Source: Halichoerus grypus (lineage: Eukaryota; Chordata; Mammalia; Carnivora; Phocidae). Taken from it: DNA of 64,000 nucleotides. This document shows positions 22,126 through 32,975 of the stretch, in pieces (positions within the stretch are counted from its first letter, which is position 1; the number at the start of each line of letters is the position of its first letter). A model generated the notes under the pieces. That model was given only the letters and a program-made list of their open reading frames with translations. It did no database searches and was not told the origin of the DNA. Location of the stretch: contig NC_135717.1 of NCBI RefSeq assembly GCF_964656455.1, positions 140,320,308 through 140,384,307 of the forward strand. Direction: 5' to 3'. A program made the position numbers and the translations under genes.

Positions 22126-23734
22126 AAGATTTTCTATTGTGAAACATATTCACTACACTAAAACTATGTTGCCTAAGTCTGAATCTAAAAGCAATCACAA
22201 CTGGTACACATTAAAACATTTTCTTCTATCTTTAAGACAAAACAAATCACAAAAAGATGATGGAATAGAATATTTAGGTTTTAAATCACAAGTGAATATC
22301 CATATCACACTATCACGAGTGAAAATTTGATGAGAAAGACTTGCATACGCATGAACAGCCACAGCACCAGGCAATATGTAAACTCTAAGATGCCGATATC
22401 TAAGCTCCTTCATCTTGAAGACACTGGAATCTTAACAAAGCCACTCAAGCCTTTTGCTTGGTTGCCACAACTCCAGAGGGCAACCTAGCAGCCGCAGAGA
22501 TACTTTTGACTAGTCACATTGGTCATTTCCATCGTCAATACCTTGTCAGAATAGTTTAAGATGACAGGTGGGTCAGGCAATTTAGGAGTCTTGACGACAG
22601 ACATAAAACTAGAAAGTGTCAACAGCCAAGATGTAGCTTACTGGTAAGAACAGATTGAAGGGGACGTTGTGGGGACTAGATGGGGGTGCAGAATCATGCT
22701 GCAGCTCCAGATGGTAAAGAGCTTTATATGTGGGCAGTGAGGCGGCTGGGTATGGTGGGAATGGATTATGACGAAACTGACAAAGTTTGGGACTGAAAAG
22801 ATTTAAAAACTAAAAAGATTGGAAGAATTAGATATTATAATTGCCAAAAGCAATCATGTATGTGCATATGTGTGTGTGTTTGTGCAACCTGTACACATAA
22901 CCAATCACATTCTCAACACCCCCTGCCCCCATTTCTTCTCCCCTTCCAAAGAAGGCCATATACCTGCAAACATTTTAGAGCTTGTATATAAAATCTACAA
23001 AGAAAAAAAAGCTTATTACTACATGTTTACCTGTACAATATGGACATTGTATGTCCATATGTCTCACACATTCACTTTTTGTCCAAGTTACACATGAGAC
23101 ACCAAGTATCTGGTAATTGACCCCAATTTCTCTCTTTATTCCATAGTTACCTTTCCTTATCAAATTATCAGTTGCCTTCTATAATTTATTTCTCTGACGT
23201 AGCATATTCTCCATCAATTCAAGTACTTCCGCCAGCTGTCTGTGGGAGCTTCTAAGACCACAAAAGACTGTTTTACCTTTGAATTCACCCTACTCCAAAG
23301 GAGTGTTTGTCATTATAAGCTTCTCATTTTCTGACATGACAGCTGACCGATTATGTGACTTTAAAACCTTAATTTCTTTGTATCTCAATTTTTTCCTACA
23401 AGATAGCAGTATATATATTGACATTAAAAAAAATTCCTTCTGAAACTTGTGGCCAAGATTAATAGTATAATAAGTTGGACCTCAAACGCTCGTATATTGG
23501 AATGTTAGTGCAGATTCAACATAGATTTTGGGGGAAAATATTGACTCCTCTGTAGGTCCTAAGAGAGGAAGTCATATGGCCTTTTATCCCCACATGTGTT
23601 CTACCCACACATCTGGTTTATCGGTTTTCACAAAGGCTGAAGACCCCAAACTCCAGCTCAACAGTCTGCAAGAAATAGTCTCAATTAGCATCACAGAACA
23701 GCAAGCCTCCAGGCACTGCAAAAAAATGCAATCA
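22126..23734. other. Unassigned sequence
   Basis: No gene or repeat recognised. A 9-bp inverted repeat (atatggaca / tgtccatat, 23038-23046 and 23052-23060, 5-base spacer) lies here. The 92-codon frame at 22819-23097 has no recognisable features. Confidence 0.35.
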
Positions 23735-24060
23735 TTCATTTAATATTCATTTTTGTGCACCTCTTATATCCCAGGCAGTACCTTAAGCACAGGAATGTGA
23801 CTATTAACAGACGTGGTCCTTATCTTCAAGGAAATGGCAGAATAAAGCAGAAGTCAGACAATAAATGACTAAAAACATAACACATAAACACACCTCACAA
23901 GCAAACCACTTCTGTAGTAATAAAGAATCACTACTAGGGAATTCTGGGAAAGCAAGGAAAATAATACACATATAAACACATACCTCATAATAAGTGCTGT
24001 GAAAGAAACAAATGGAGCAATGATAGGGAGTAACTGATAGGGAATTAGGACAGCTTGAAA
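23735..24060 (-). mobile_element. L2 LINE 3' end, antisense
   Basis: Reversed L2 tail: attcatttaatattcatttt, cctcttatatcccaggcagt (23760), agacgtggtccttatcttca (23809), gacaataaatgactaaaaac (23857) and cataataagtgctgtgaaag (23986). A 192-codon minus-strand frame, the longest in the window, starts upstream at 24382 and runs through this L2; it shows no domain. Confidence 0.75.
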
Positions 24061-24379
24061 ACACCCCTGCTACCCTTGCTGCTACTCCATCTGATTCAAG
24101 CAGCTGCCTATACTCATGTGCTGCTGGAGTCTTGAAAGAAAGAGCACGTGCAGGAACTTTTGCTCCATGAGTCAGGGAAGAAGCAGACCCTAGTAGGGGA
24201 GAGACCTGAAAGGAGTCTCCATTGAATGTGGTGGATTCTGGGGAAGGTCTGACCGGACAGGAGGATGAGTAAAGCCCTCCCAAAGAGTGGTCTTTGCTGG
24301 GTCTACCTGTCTCCCCTGTCCTTGAGCAGCTTCCAGATGAAGGAAGGATTTTTTCATCAAGAAACAAAAAAGCAAAAAC

Positions 24380-25100
24380 CATAAAAGAAAGGATTGTTTA
24401 AAATGACTCCACTAGGATTTGAATGAAGATCTACTAAAAAAAAAAAAAAAAGCAGAAGGGCAAACCAAGGTTAAAATATATATATTTGAAAAAAAAAAAA
24501 TCAAACAGCCTAGAGGAAAAAGGGGCAGAATGGCAGGCATTTGAGGAAAGAAAAAGTTAGAATGCAATAATATATCCAAAGGTGTTAAAGCTCACTAATA
24601 ACATCTGAAATATTAATTAAGAGATTCACCAAAATCAACTTATGGTACCAAGGTAGTAATGAAGATGTGGAATATCCTTTACCAGTTGAAGTATAAATGA
24701 GTACCACCACAAAGAAGAACACCTTTAAAACACCTGTGAAATCTGAATATGCTCATGAGCTGGGACTCTGAAGTTTTACTACTAGATGAATTCTCTAATG
24801 AGACTGGCAAAAAATTTCTGTAAGGTGTATGTACAAGGATGCTCAGGTCTGCTCCCTCATTAAGAGTGAAACACAGCAACATCCTAATTATTCTTCAGCA
24901 GGGAAATGGATAAACTCTGTTCACACAGTAGGATAATGAACCAAAATTAAAATAAACTGTATTTACATATATCGACCTGAATAAATTACAATATCCAGCG
25001 TGACTTTTCAAAAGCAAGTTGAAAAAAGTATTAAATGATTTAAAGCTGTAAAAATTTATTAAATGTATAAAATGTACTTATTTAAAAGATTTTATTAAAA
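24380..25100 (+). mobile_element. L1 ORF2-end/3' UTR fragment (old L1M-like or HAL1)
   Basis: The forward order matches the end of an old L1: tatggtaccaaggtagtaat, ttaccagttgaagtataaat (24679), agtaccaccacaaagaagaa (24699), gtgtatgtacaaggatgctc (24825), cagcagggaaatggataaac (24896) and acagtaggataatgaacc. Oligo-A runs (24436-24451, and 24489-24500) lie at its upstream side. It is heavily mutated with no reading frame. Confidence 0.7.
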
Positions 25101-25454
25101 CTTTAAACCTAAAAAATAACATTATATCCATTGTTTATACAGATATCCATATTTAATAAGATATAATGTTCTACATACACATACCAACTTCATGAAAGTG
25201 ATTACAGCCGAGAAGGAGAGGGCAAAGGGACAGGAGAGGCTTTAGCTGCATGCGTACCATTTGATTTTGAAAGAGAGTTCCTGGATGCAGAGATGTCAAC
25301 ACGTCAGCATCTGCTTCTTCGTGGAATTGGACACTCTTTGTAATATTTTTATATTAACGAAATCACAATTACAATGGGAGATTTCACAAACTGACATACC
25401 TCATAACAAGAACAAAAAGGAGTGAGGTAGAATTGAAAGGCTGCACGTTAAGAG

Positions 25455-25690
25455 GGTCTTGGTGGTGTGCTTTGGGCTCAGGTGTGGAGGGATCCAGAGG
25501 CCATCACTTACCAGACCTGCATCATCGAGACAGTTATTTAACTTCTTGAAGATTCAACTTTTTCCTCCATAAAGTGGAGATGATAGTGGAATCTGCTTCA
25601 CAGTATTATTATGAAGCAAAACATACTAGGATAGCATATATAAAACAATTAATTGGCACTGTGCCCAGAATAAATGTTCCATAAACGTTG
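25455..25690 (+). repeat. MIR
   Basis: Forward MIR: ctttgggctcaggtgtggag, ggccatcacttaccagacct (25499, the acttactagctg region), gacagttatttaacttcttg (25530), ccataaagtggagatgatag (25567), tattattatgaagcaaaaca and aattggcactgtgcccagaa (25652) near the tail. Confidence 0.8.
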
Positions 25691-25794
25691 GACACATGGT
25701 CCATTCATTCATCAAGATATTATTAAAATTTCCAGGCTAACAACATAATGTCATGAAGACATTATGAGGGCAAATGGAAGGATATGGTAATCTA

Positions 25795-26010
25795 ATAGCA
25801 AGCATTAATTGAACATCAACTAGGCTCCAACACTTCACATAATTTACCTATAATCCTCCAAATAACCATGCAATGGCAACTCTATCATCCTGTGTAAGGA
25901 GACCCAGGCCCTAAGAGGTTCAGGGTTTTGCCTAAATCTCTAAGCTCGTTAGCGTTGTGGGGTCCAGAATAAATCCCACATCTGACTCCCGAGTTCTTTT
26001 ATTTACAGTG
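25795..26010 (-). repeat. MIR, antisense
   Basis: Reversed order: agcattaattgaacatcaac, acttcacataatttacctat (25832), tcctgtgtaaggagacccag, gccctaagaggttcagggtt (25909), tgcctaaatctctaagctcg (25930), then tctgactcccgagttctttt (25981). It lies close to the forward MIR just upstream, giving a tail-to-tail pair. Confidence 0.8.
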
Positions 26011-26554
26011 ATATTCAAACTGGGTTCCCACAGGCTACGGCAGCTTTTAAATGCTTGAGAACTATTCTACACCATGTTGCCCTTCTGAATACTAGATGTT
26101 TCCTAAGGTTGAAAGGACAGCCAATATGCACTTTGATACCAGGATAATACTTCAATTGTAATATAAAATGTAATGCAAGGAAAGATTAAGAAGAACAAAA
26201 TCACTTAGCCAGAAGCATGTTATTTTTAACTGTTTCACAGTTGTGTATTGCATAGGTATAGGTAAATTGGTATAGGTAAATAAGCTGACCGGATGTTACG
26301 TTATTGTTTTAATATGCACAGGGAAGTGGCTTTCAAATATATTTTTAGTGCTGAGACTCCTTTATTCACTTGAAATTTTAATTAAAAGCCAAATATGTAA
26401 ACTTGAGCCTAGAAAGGCGACTTTAAGCACTCTACCGAAATCCTTGGAGATGTTTCAAGGAGCACTCTGGGACAGCCCAGAGATAACTTAGAAAAAATTA
26501 GTGGACAAGATAAACTCTAAGATTAAATAAAGTAAGGAGAAAATTGTAGGCCCC
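26011..26554. other. Unassigned sequence
   Basis: Nothing clear. A direct duplication of the words 'gtataggtaaat' is visible at about 26255-26280. Confidence 0.35.
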
Positions 26555-26725
26555 CAAATATGACCACGTGGGTTCGAGTCCCAGGTCCTCCACTTACTAG
26601 TTGTCTGACGTTAACCAAATTACTTAACTGATAGAAAACAAGTCCCCTATAACCTACCTTGTAGGGTTACTGTGAATATTAACTAATGCATGTCAAGCAC
26701 TTAGAAAAGAGATCAATAAAGTCAT
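26555..26725 (+). repeat. MIR
   Basis: Its tRNA-like B box survives well (gtgggttcgagtcccaggtc, 26569-26588), followed by ctccacttactagttgtctg (26588), aaccaaattacttaactgat (26613), accttgtagggttactgtga (26656) and catgtcaagcacttagaaaa (26688). Confidence 0.9.
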
Positions 26726-27022
26726 CTACAATCAACTTACCACTGCCACCATGGTTATTACGAAATTAATCAAATATGTGAAAAAACCTAGCATTTGCCT
26801 GTCATAAGATCTGTGCGTGAATCATGTGCGTATATTCAACCTGCAACATTTTTCCTACTTTTATGCCTAGACATAAAGTATATCAGGCACTAAGAATAAG
26901 CAATGCTATTAGATTCGATCAAAAGGTAATGAGGAATGAAGTAGCAATCTCGAAACATGGTGCTGAGAAAAGGATTATTTTCTGCAGGTCAGAATAAATT
27001 TTGGGCTGATGATATTTTTGTT

Positions 27023-27264
27023 AGAAACTTTCCTTCAGGGACGCCTGGGTGGCTCAGTTGGTTAAGCGACTGCCTTCGGCTCAGGTCATGATCCTGGAGT
27101 CCCGGGATCGAGTCCCGCATCAGGCTCCCTGCTCGGCAGGGAGTCTGCTTCTCCCTCTGACCCTCCTCCCTCTCATGCTCTCTGTCTCTCATTCTCTCTC
27201 TCTCAAATAAATAAATAAAATCTTTAAAAAAAAAAAAAAAAAAAAAAAAAGAAACTTTCCTTCA
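27023..27264 (+). mobile_element. Can-SINE (SINEC), young-looking, with TSD and long A tail
   Basis: The element (27038-27249) is complete. It has a head acgcctgggtggctcagt, a Pol III A box near 27050-27061, and a B box at 27104-27115 (gggatcgagtcc). An 8-bp hairpin follows (ctccctgc tcg gcagggag, 27125-27143), then the CT-rich body, AAATAAATAAATAAAATC and a run of over 20 A. The 15-bp TSD agaaactttccttca (27023-27037, 27250-27264) is perfect. These traits make it the most recent insertion here. A 67-codon frame on the other strand is part of the SINE. Confidence 0.98.
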
Positions 27265-27764
27265 TCCCCTCAGTGGTTTAGTATCTGCTCTTCTGGATGT
27301 TTTCGTGGTTGAAACATTCCTGGCCACACAGAAATGTGAATTGTTCATTAAAAGTCCTTGTCACTGCCTTATAAAGATGAGTCTGACAGCTTTAGCTCTT
27401 GATGAACTCTTGTGTGTGTAGGCTTGCCCTGACTTTGGCCAAGTTGGCCACTGAAGCAGAAAAATCACTGCCTGAGTTGTCAGATAGCATCGGTGCGATG
27501 TGCCTTTCTGCGTGCCTCACTGAGCAGCTTCCAGCGACATCTGATGTGGGCTTTTCTCCCAAGGCCAGGGCATGCTCTGTGCAGCAGAATCCAAGCTGAA
27601 AGACTAGTGCATGGCCGGGTATTCTTGGTAGGCCTCCAGGCATTCCACGTTCATTTAAAAAATGCCTTCTTTCTACTTCAAATTAATCTTATATTTTCTC
27701 CCATCACCATTCTAATCCTCTTACGACTTTATATTTTGACAGGCTTGAAATAGCCTGATAGGAC

Positions 27765-27851
27765 TGAACTGAGGTATAAAAAAAACCCAAGTTACAATAC
27801 GCTGGCTAACTGAACATAATAAAAAAAATAATTAATTAAAAAAAAAAAAAC
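27765..27851 (+). repeat. A-rich tail, possibly of an L1 3' end
   Basis: The segment aagttacaatacgctggcta (27790), actgaacataataaaaaaaa, then ttaattaaaaaaaaaaaaaa, resembles the A-rich end of a carnivore L1 3' UTR. Too little is present to be sure, and no target-site duplication was seen. Confidence 0.4.
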
Positions 27852-28299
27852 AAATTAGAATGGTCAGAAATAAATAAAAAACCAAAAACCAAGACTGCAG
27901 AGTTACCTTTACAGCTGTGTTAGGATACCATTCAGGTTTTTTTCTATTTTCTTTTGCCTCTAAATTATGTCTTTGTTTTTAATTAGGCTGTGGTATTATG
28001 TTTACAAACCAGTTCAACCATCTCCAAAATTTATAACACTCCTGGTCATTCTCTGACTTTCTCTGCAAATGCAAGTTTAGTCAGTGTCTGCTTTATGGCA
28101 GAGTCACCAAAACAACAGGAGAGGCATCATGTGTTTCTCTATGGAAGGCGTTAGCTTGTGATAATTAATCTGAGTGGCACATTTATTTTGATCCATCTAA
28201 GCAAAAAGCAAACTATACTTTTTTTCTTCCTGCATGTATAGCTCAATGCCCAGTTAGGTTCAAATATTTCTTTGTTAGCCACAATGTGTGTTTGTTGGG

Positions 28300-28560
28300 T
28301 TATCCATCCATTTCCTAAGCATGTATGTGGCACCTCCTCTGTGCCTGGCTTTTGGCATTCAGAGGCAAAGGGGCCAAGTCCCCATCCTCAGGGGATTCCT
28401 AGTCTGGGGGAAGAGGAGGATAAGCAAACAAGGAACGTGCAAGGTGTGTGGAATGCGGTGGTAGTCATGGGTAGTGGGCAGAGGGGCAACAGAAGAGGAC
28501 AGTGGTTCAAGGAGAGAAGGTGATGAAGAAGGTGATGTGTGAGCTGGATAAAAGGGGTAA
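28300..28560 (-). mobile_element. L2 LINE 3' end, antisense
   Basis: Reversed L2: tcctaagcatgtatgtggca, cctcctctgtgcctggcttt (28333), ccccatcctcaggggattcc (28380), tagtctgggggaagaggagg (28401), and the aggtgatgaagaaggtgatg block (28519) equivalent to the 'aaggaggtgatgtttgagctg' part. Confidence 0.75.
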
Positions 28561-28820
28561 AATAATGACAATCAGTGATAGGAAGTCAGAGTTGGGTCGT
28601 TTGTTAACCAAAAGGATCTAAGTAATATGGAATTGAAATAGGGCAAATGAACTATTTATATGAAGCTCTATATTTAAAAGGCACTTTCATGTACTCACCT
28701 ACTCATTCCTTACTCCCTTTATAAAAGCCCCTTGAGATACACACACCAGTATCTCAAATTTTTCAAGTCTGAGACTGGCTCTCAGAGTTCACACTCAGTG
28801 ACTGTTATCGGAATGAAAAA

Positions 28821-28842
28821 ACTCAATGAATATTCATTGAGT
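28821..28842. repeat. 22-bp perfect palindrome
   Basis: The sequence actcaatgaat is directly followed by its reverse complement attcattgagt. It has no spacer and is bordered by A-runs on both sides (28816-28820 and 28844-28848). Confidence 0.95.
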
Positions 28843-28854
28843 AAAAAATGACCC

Positions 28855-28987
28855 ATATATTACTTCTGTGTGCCTCAGTTCTTTATCTGTAAAATTAGCA
28901 AAAATAACCATACCTCTTTATTAAGACTACTATGAGGAAAAAATGAGAAAATAGCGTTAGGCTAAAAGTCAGTGTTATATAAGCCAG
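28855..28987 (+). repeat. MIR, 3' two-thirds
   Basis: Forward core: gtgtgcctcagttctttatc (28869), tgtaaaattagcaaaaataa (28890), ccatacctctttattaagac (28909), then tatgaggaaaaaatgag. The tRNA-like head is missing. Confidence 0.8.
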
Positions 28988-29201
28988 TTATTATTACTGC
29001 TAATGGTAGTATGCCAGGTACTGTTTTAAGCACTGGTTTTGAGCAAAATGAAAGCTGGCTTTCATAAAGTTTATAGTATAACTGAAGTGGAGTATAAAGG
29101 GGGCGACAGTAAAAGGAAATAAACTTGAAAAATTTGTTAGCAGAGAGAAAAGCACAAATTGCATAGGAGTTCATAAGCCATGGAACGAATTCAGAATTTT
29201 A

Positions 29202-29203
<2 letters not shown>

Positions 29204-29233
<30 letters not shown>
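29204..29233 (+). repeat. (CA)15 microsatellite
   Basis: Pure CA run to 29233, next to aaaaggaagggggaacc. It lies 135 bases upstream of a (GT)n run of similar length. Confidence 0.97.
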
Positions 29234-29238
<5 letters not shown>

Positions 29239-29368
29239 AAGGGGGAACCTGATCTAACTTTTGCTTTGAAAGAATTACTTCCACACTGAATAGATTGAAG
29301 GAGGGCAAGAATAGAAAGAACCGACCAGTTAGAAGATTATTCAGATAATAGTGGCTTTGAGCCAGAAT

Positions 29369-29398
29369 GTGTGTGTGTGTGTGTGTGTATGTGTGTGT
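29369..29398 (+). repeat. (GT)n microsatellite
   Basis: GT run with one A interruption (gtgtgtatgtgtgtgt). It is complementary to the (CA)15 run at 29204-29233. Confidence 0.97.
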
Positions 29399-29944
29399 CA
29401 GGAGCAGGGGTTGATGGATACAGAGAGAAATGGTCAAAATTTCTATATATTTTAGAGATTTACCAGGCAGAATTCCCTGATGGATTAGTTAGGTGTTGTT
29501 CAAGAAAGAGAGGTTCCAGAATTTCAGCCTAAGCAGACAAGTTGAGGCTGCCATTTCTTGAGATGGGAGAAGATTTATAAGGAAGAAAATTGGTGGTAGA
29601 AATCAAAACTTCCATTTTAGACATGTTAATACTAAATAGATTGATGAATATGACATGGTATTACAAGGAATTGACTTGAGTTAGGAAAAATGGATAGAAA
29701 TGAAAGGAAGAAAGATATTATCATGGTTAGAAGATCCAAAGTGAGAGGTGGAAGACAGTAAGGCTTATAATGGGATCTGAATGGGAAGGATCCCATGGAA
29801 TAGTAATGAGAATTAAAACTGGAAATAAATAACCAGGGCTTGAAATGCTAAGATGAACAGTTTGAGCTACATTTGCTAGTTGATTGGCAATAGTTAAGGT
29901 TTTCAGAACAGGTGGTTTTGAGCTAAGGATCTTAACATTTAACA

Positions 29945-30085
29945 CATTATATTGGGTTAACTGTGTCTCTGCTTTGTTTTCCTGCTAAATTATGAACGCA
30001 CCCTGTATTTTATTTACCATTGTACAACCATTGCCTAACACAATGTCTGGCACATGTTCTGTACTCAGTGGTTTTTTGTGGAAAG
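29945..30085 (+). mobile_element. L2 LINE 3' end
   Basis: Forward L2 tail: tgctaaattatgaacgcacc (29982), ctgtattttatttaccattg, cctaacacaatgtctggcac (30032) and atgttctgtactcagtgg. It lies head-on to the antisense L2 just upstream. Confidence 0.7.
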
Positions 30086-31194
30086 AGATTGAAAAGAAAT
30101 GGCTTGTGCCTAAACAGGAACTCTAATTGAAATTATAGGTTCCCTGTGTCTCCTCTAAATTCAAACCACTCATGCTTGCTGAGCATTCAGCATTGAGAAA
30201 GCTTCAGGTATCTGTCTTAGCACAGCAAAGAATGGTAACACTCGCTTCCCACAATCTGAAAACAACTCTTAGTAACCTGCTACTACCTCATGTTGCTTCC
30301 TACTAGAGTCAAGAGCAACATTTCAGTGTTTCTCTAGCTTTTTTATTTATTTTTGCTAAACTCCAAGTCAACCTGAACCCTGGTCTACTTGAAGAAAACA
30401 CAAGAGATGTCATTTTTCCTTCCCTGCACACGTTCACTTATTTGTACTCTAATTCACTCAAAACTCAGAGAAAAACGCATCTGTATTGAAACATTTGTAT
30501 GGCATTGATTGCTCCCCATGGGATTATTCCAACAACAACTGTGTAACAACGTTAGGGTGAAAATAATCTCTGTAGCTTGTCTGGTGTGGGCGAACACCCC
30601 AGTGAGATGGACAAATAACCCAAGATGCGTCTCTACTTTTCTCTGAGACCTGTCTTTTCAGTACGTGTTTATTTACTATACCTCCTGCTTGCTTTTAGTG
30701 AGTGATGTATTTCTTGAAGATTGAACAAATTCTGTCTTTTCCACTTGAAAACACAATTTCTTTTTATTGTAGTAAAACTATCCCATTAAGAAAGTTTTTA
30801 AAGATGTGAGAGTAGAGGTCATTTAAATTTTGTGTAAACTGTTCAGATTTTGATAACAATAAATCAGACTGACAGTGTAGGATACACTTTTTGTTTTCCA
30901 CTGGCCCTGCTCATAGCCAACACATCATTCCAGAATCTCGACCTCCATTTTGTTTCTTACTCTTTCTTCTCCCCCCCCCCATTATTCTATCTCCCATAAC
31001 ACCTCCTTCACTTTCTTGTCTTATCCATCAACCCAATGTTCCTTCTTAATTGGATATTTGAGGCCACCAGAGACCCCTAAGCAGTATTGGGACTTAACGA
31101 AAATCATATTTGCCAGGTGACAAGAAGCTGGCCATGTGGGACAGTGTACCTCCTCACCATGATCTTCCAATGATTGGAGAGACAGGACACATCG
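30086..31194. other. Unassigned sequence
   Basis: No gene or repeat recognised; a C10 run lies at 30971-30980 within a pyrimidine-rich stretch. Confidence 0.35.
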
Positions 31195-31975
31195 ACAAGC
31201 TTTGCTAAGTGTGATTCATGCTTCAAGAAATGTTGTCCAGAGGAGAAGCCTTTCACTCCTTCTGAGAAAACCAAGGAATATTTCACTGGAAATGCGATGT
31301 TTAGCTGAATTCTACAGGATGAGTAGGAATTTGCCAATGAAGGAAGACATTTTAGGTGAAAAAAGCAGCACATTAAGGGAACAGAGGAATTCAAGGATTT
31401 GACCCATTTGGAGAAAAGACGTTAGTGCCTGGAAAGAAGGGTACTGAAATGTGAGTGGCCAGATATTAAAGGATTTTGATAAGAGGCCTGCCACCATCAC
31501 ATTAGAAGCAGCATAGAAGATAAAATAATTTGGATACCAAATTCAGGTAAAAGTCTGTTGCCATATTTGCAATGATGTGAGATGGAGTCAAGGGGATTAA
31601 GAGGCTAAGACAGAACTGAGAGATTTTTAGGAATCAAAAGCCACATCAGTTAATGACAAAGCACAGGAGGGCAAGATGAGGGAAGAAGGGGAGGTAAAGG
31701 ATAATACCCAGGTGTCATTCACAAAAAAAAAGAGAATGAAAGAGATATTGACTGGAGTTGAATTAACATGAGGAAGATGACATACCTGATTTTGGAAGTG
31801 TTGAGCATAAGGATCCTATAATATGAGTAGAGTTATACACGTCTTTATGTAGGCAGAAAATTTGAAGTCATAGGTGTGGATGCAATTACTCAAGGCAGAA
31901 TATGTAGAATAAAAAGGGACATGGCATGAAGCAAAAGCAACATTTGAGACTGTTCCAAGAATATAGGTTTAATCC
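31195..31975 (-). mobile_element. L2 LINE, antisense
   Basis: Reversed L2 in order: gcctttcactccttctgaga (31247), tttagctgaattctacagga (31300), gccatatttgcaatgatgtg (31560), gattaagaggctaagacaga (31595), gaggtaaaggataataccca (31691), gattttggaagtgttgagca (31789) and gcagaaaatttgaagtcata (31853). It is long but diverged. The overlapping 60-96 codon frames on both strands are artefacts. Confidence 0.8.
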
Positions 31976-32744
31976 CCTACTGCTATAACCAAAATCCAAA
32001 AGACCCTAATAAGCCTGTCCCCCTAAACTAATGTAAGGGATATTAGCCATACTTCTGGGAAATCTCATATATATATTCCCTGGTTTGCAAAATTAAAATA
32101 TTTTCATCCTCTAATGACACATGACCGTGCCAGAATCATCCATTGGCCATTGATATCCTCTCTCCATCCTCTGAGATCTAAGAAAGCAGTTTTCAGAGGG
32201 GCTATAGAAACAAATTTCTCTTCTTTCTTATGAATACCCATAGGAGCTGGTGTCACTATAATGTACTATGTAATCTTTGAAAGTCCCTCCAGAAAATCAA
32301 AACACTCATAAAATAAAGCTAAGATCTTGTCAAGTAAAGCTTTATCCAGCACTATTCAAGAAAGAGAGCAATTTCTGACCTCTGAAAAATGGCCTATTTG
32401 CCTTCTCCTCTAAGGAATTCCAGCAAAACTATTACAACTATAAATGTATATTTAATAATGATAAAAGTGTTTAACTTTCAAGAATCCTGCTTAGAAATGG
32501 TAAAGCAGGACTTACAAAGTTATATTACTAGTTACTACCTAGACAAGACCCTTGTTGCCCACACTTCCTTTAGGTAGAACAGGAGCCTAATCACTTAGGG
32601 TGTGTGAATGTGCACATATGCACACACACACGTTTATCTGAAATCCAATAGACATTCCATGATCTTTAAAATTTGTTCTGTTTTCCCAAAAAGTTTCTTC
32701 AGATATGTTTTTACCTAACTCTTTGGGGGCTAATATTTCCTCAT
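31976..32744. other. Unassigned sequence
   Basis: No gene or repeat recognised. A short (CA)n at about 32623-32630. Confidence 0.35.
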
Positions 32745-32975
32745 AGCTACCATTTAATGAGTTTCTATGCTATGCCAAACCATAGGAGCTTCATGCTCTT
32801 TATTTCATTTCCTCTTCCAATGAATGAAACGTTCAAACCAGTTCTATACATAAATCTGAATTTATGAAAGGCTAAACAACTTGTTCATGGTCTAACATCT
32901 ACAAAGATGCACAGCCAGGGTCTGAAACCAAGTCTTTCTGACCCTAAAGCCCCTACTTCTTCCAAACACTGTCAT
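32745..32975 (-). repeat. MIR, antisense
   Basis: Reversed order: ctaccatttaatgagtttct, tgctatgccaaaccatagga (32768), atgaaaggctaaacaacttg (32864), ttcatggtctaacatctaca, gcacagccagggtctgaaac (32910) and tctttctgaccctaaagccc (32933). Confidence 0.85.

Larger units (their letters stand above)
28988..29765 (-). mobile_element. L2 LINE, antisense, with two microsatellites
   Basis: Reversed L2 blocks: tatgccaggtactgttttaa (29011), gctggctttcataaagttta (29053), accgaccagttagaagatta (29320), tgaggctgccatttcttgag (29543) and tccattttagacatgttaat (29611). An (AC)n run and a (GT)n run have grown inside it. The 88- and 70-codon frames here derive from L2 and repeats. Confidence 0.85.

Noticed and set aside
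23804..24382. 192-codon minus-strand open frame, longest in the window
   Set aside because: Its last part runs through an antisense L2, there is no domain or signal, and no splice or promoter context. Chance frame.
26571..26588. Possible tRNA gene (ggttcgagtcccagg)
   Set aside because: It is the B-box relic of a MIR; no cloverleaf can be completed.
27050..27115. Possible tRNA-Lys gene from A and B boxes
   Set aside because: These boxes belong to the tRNA-derived head of a Can-SINE.
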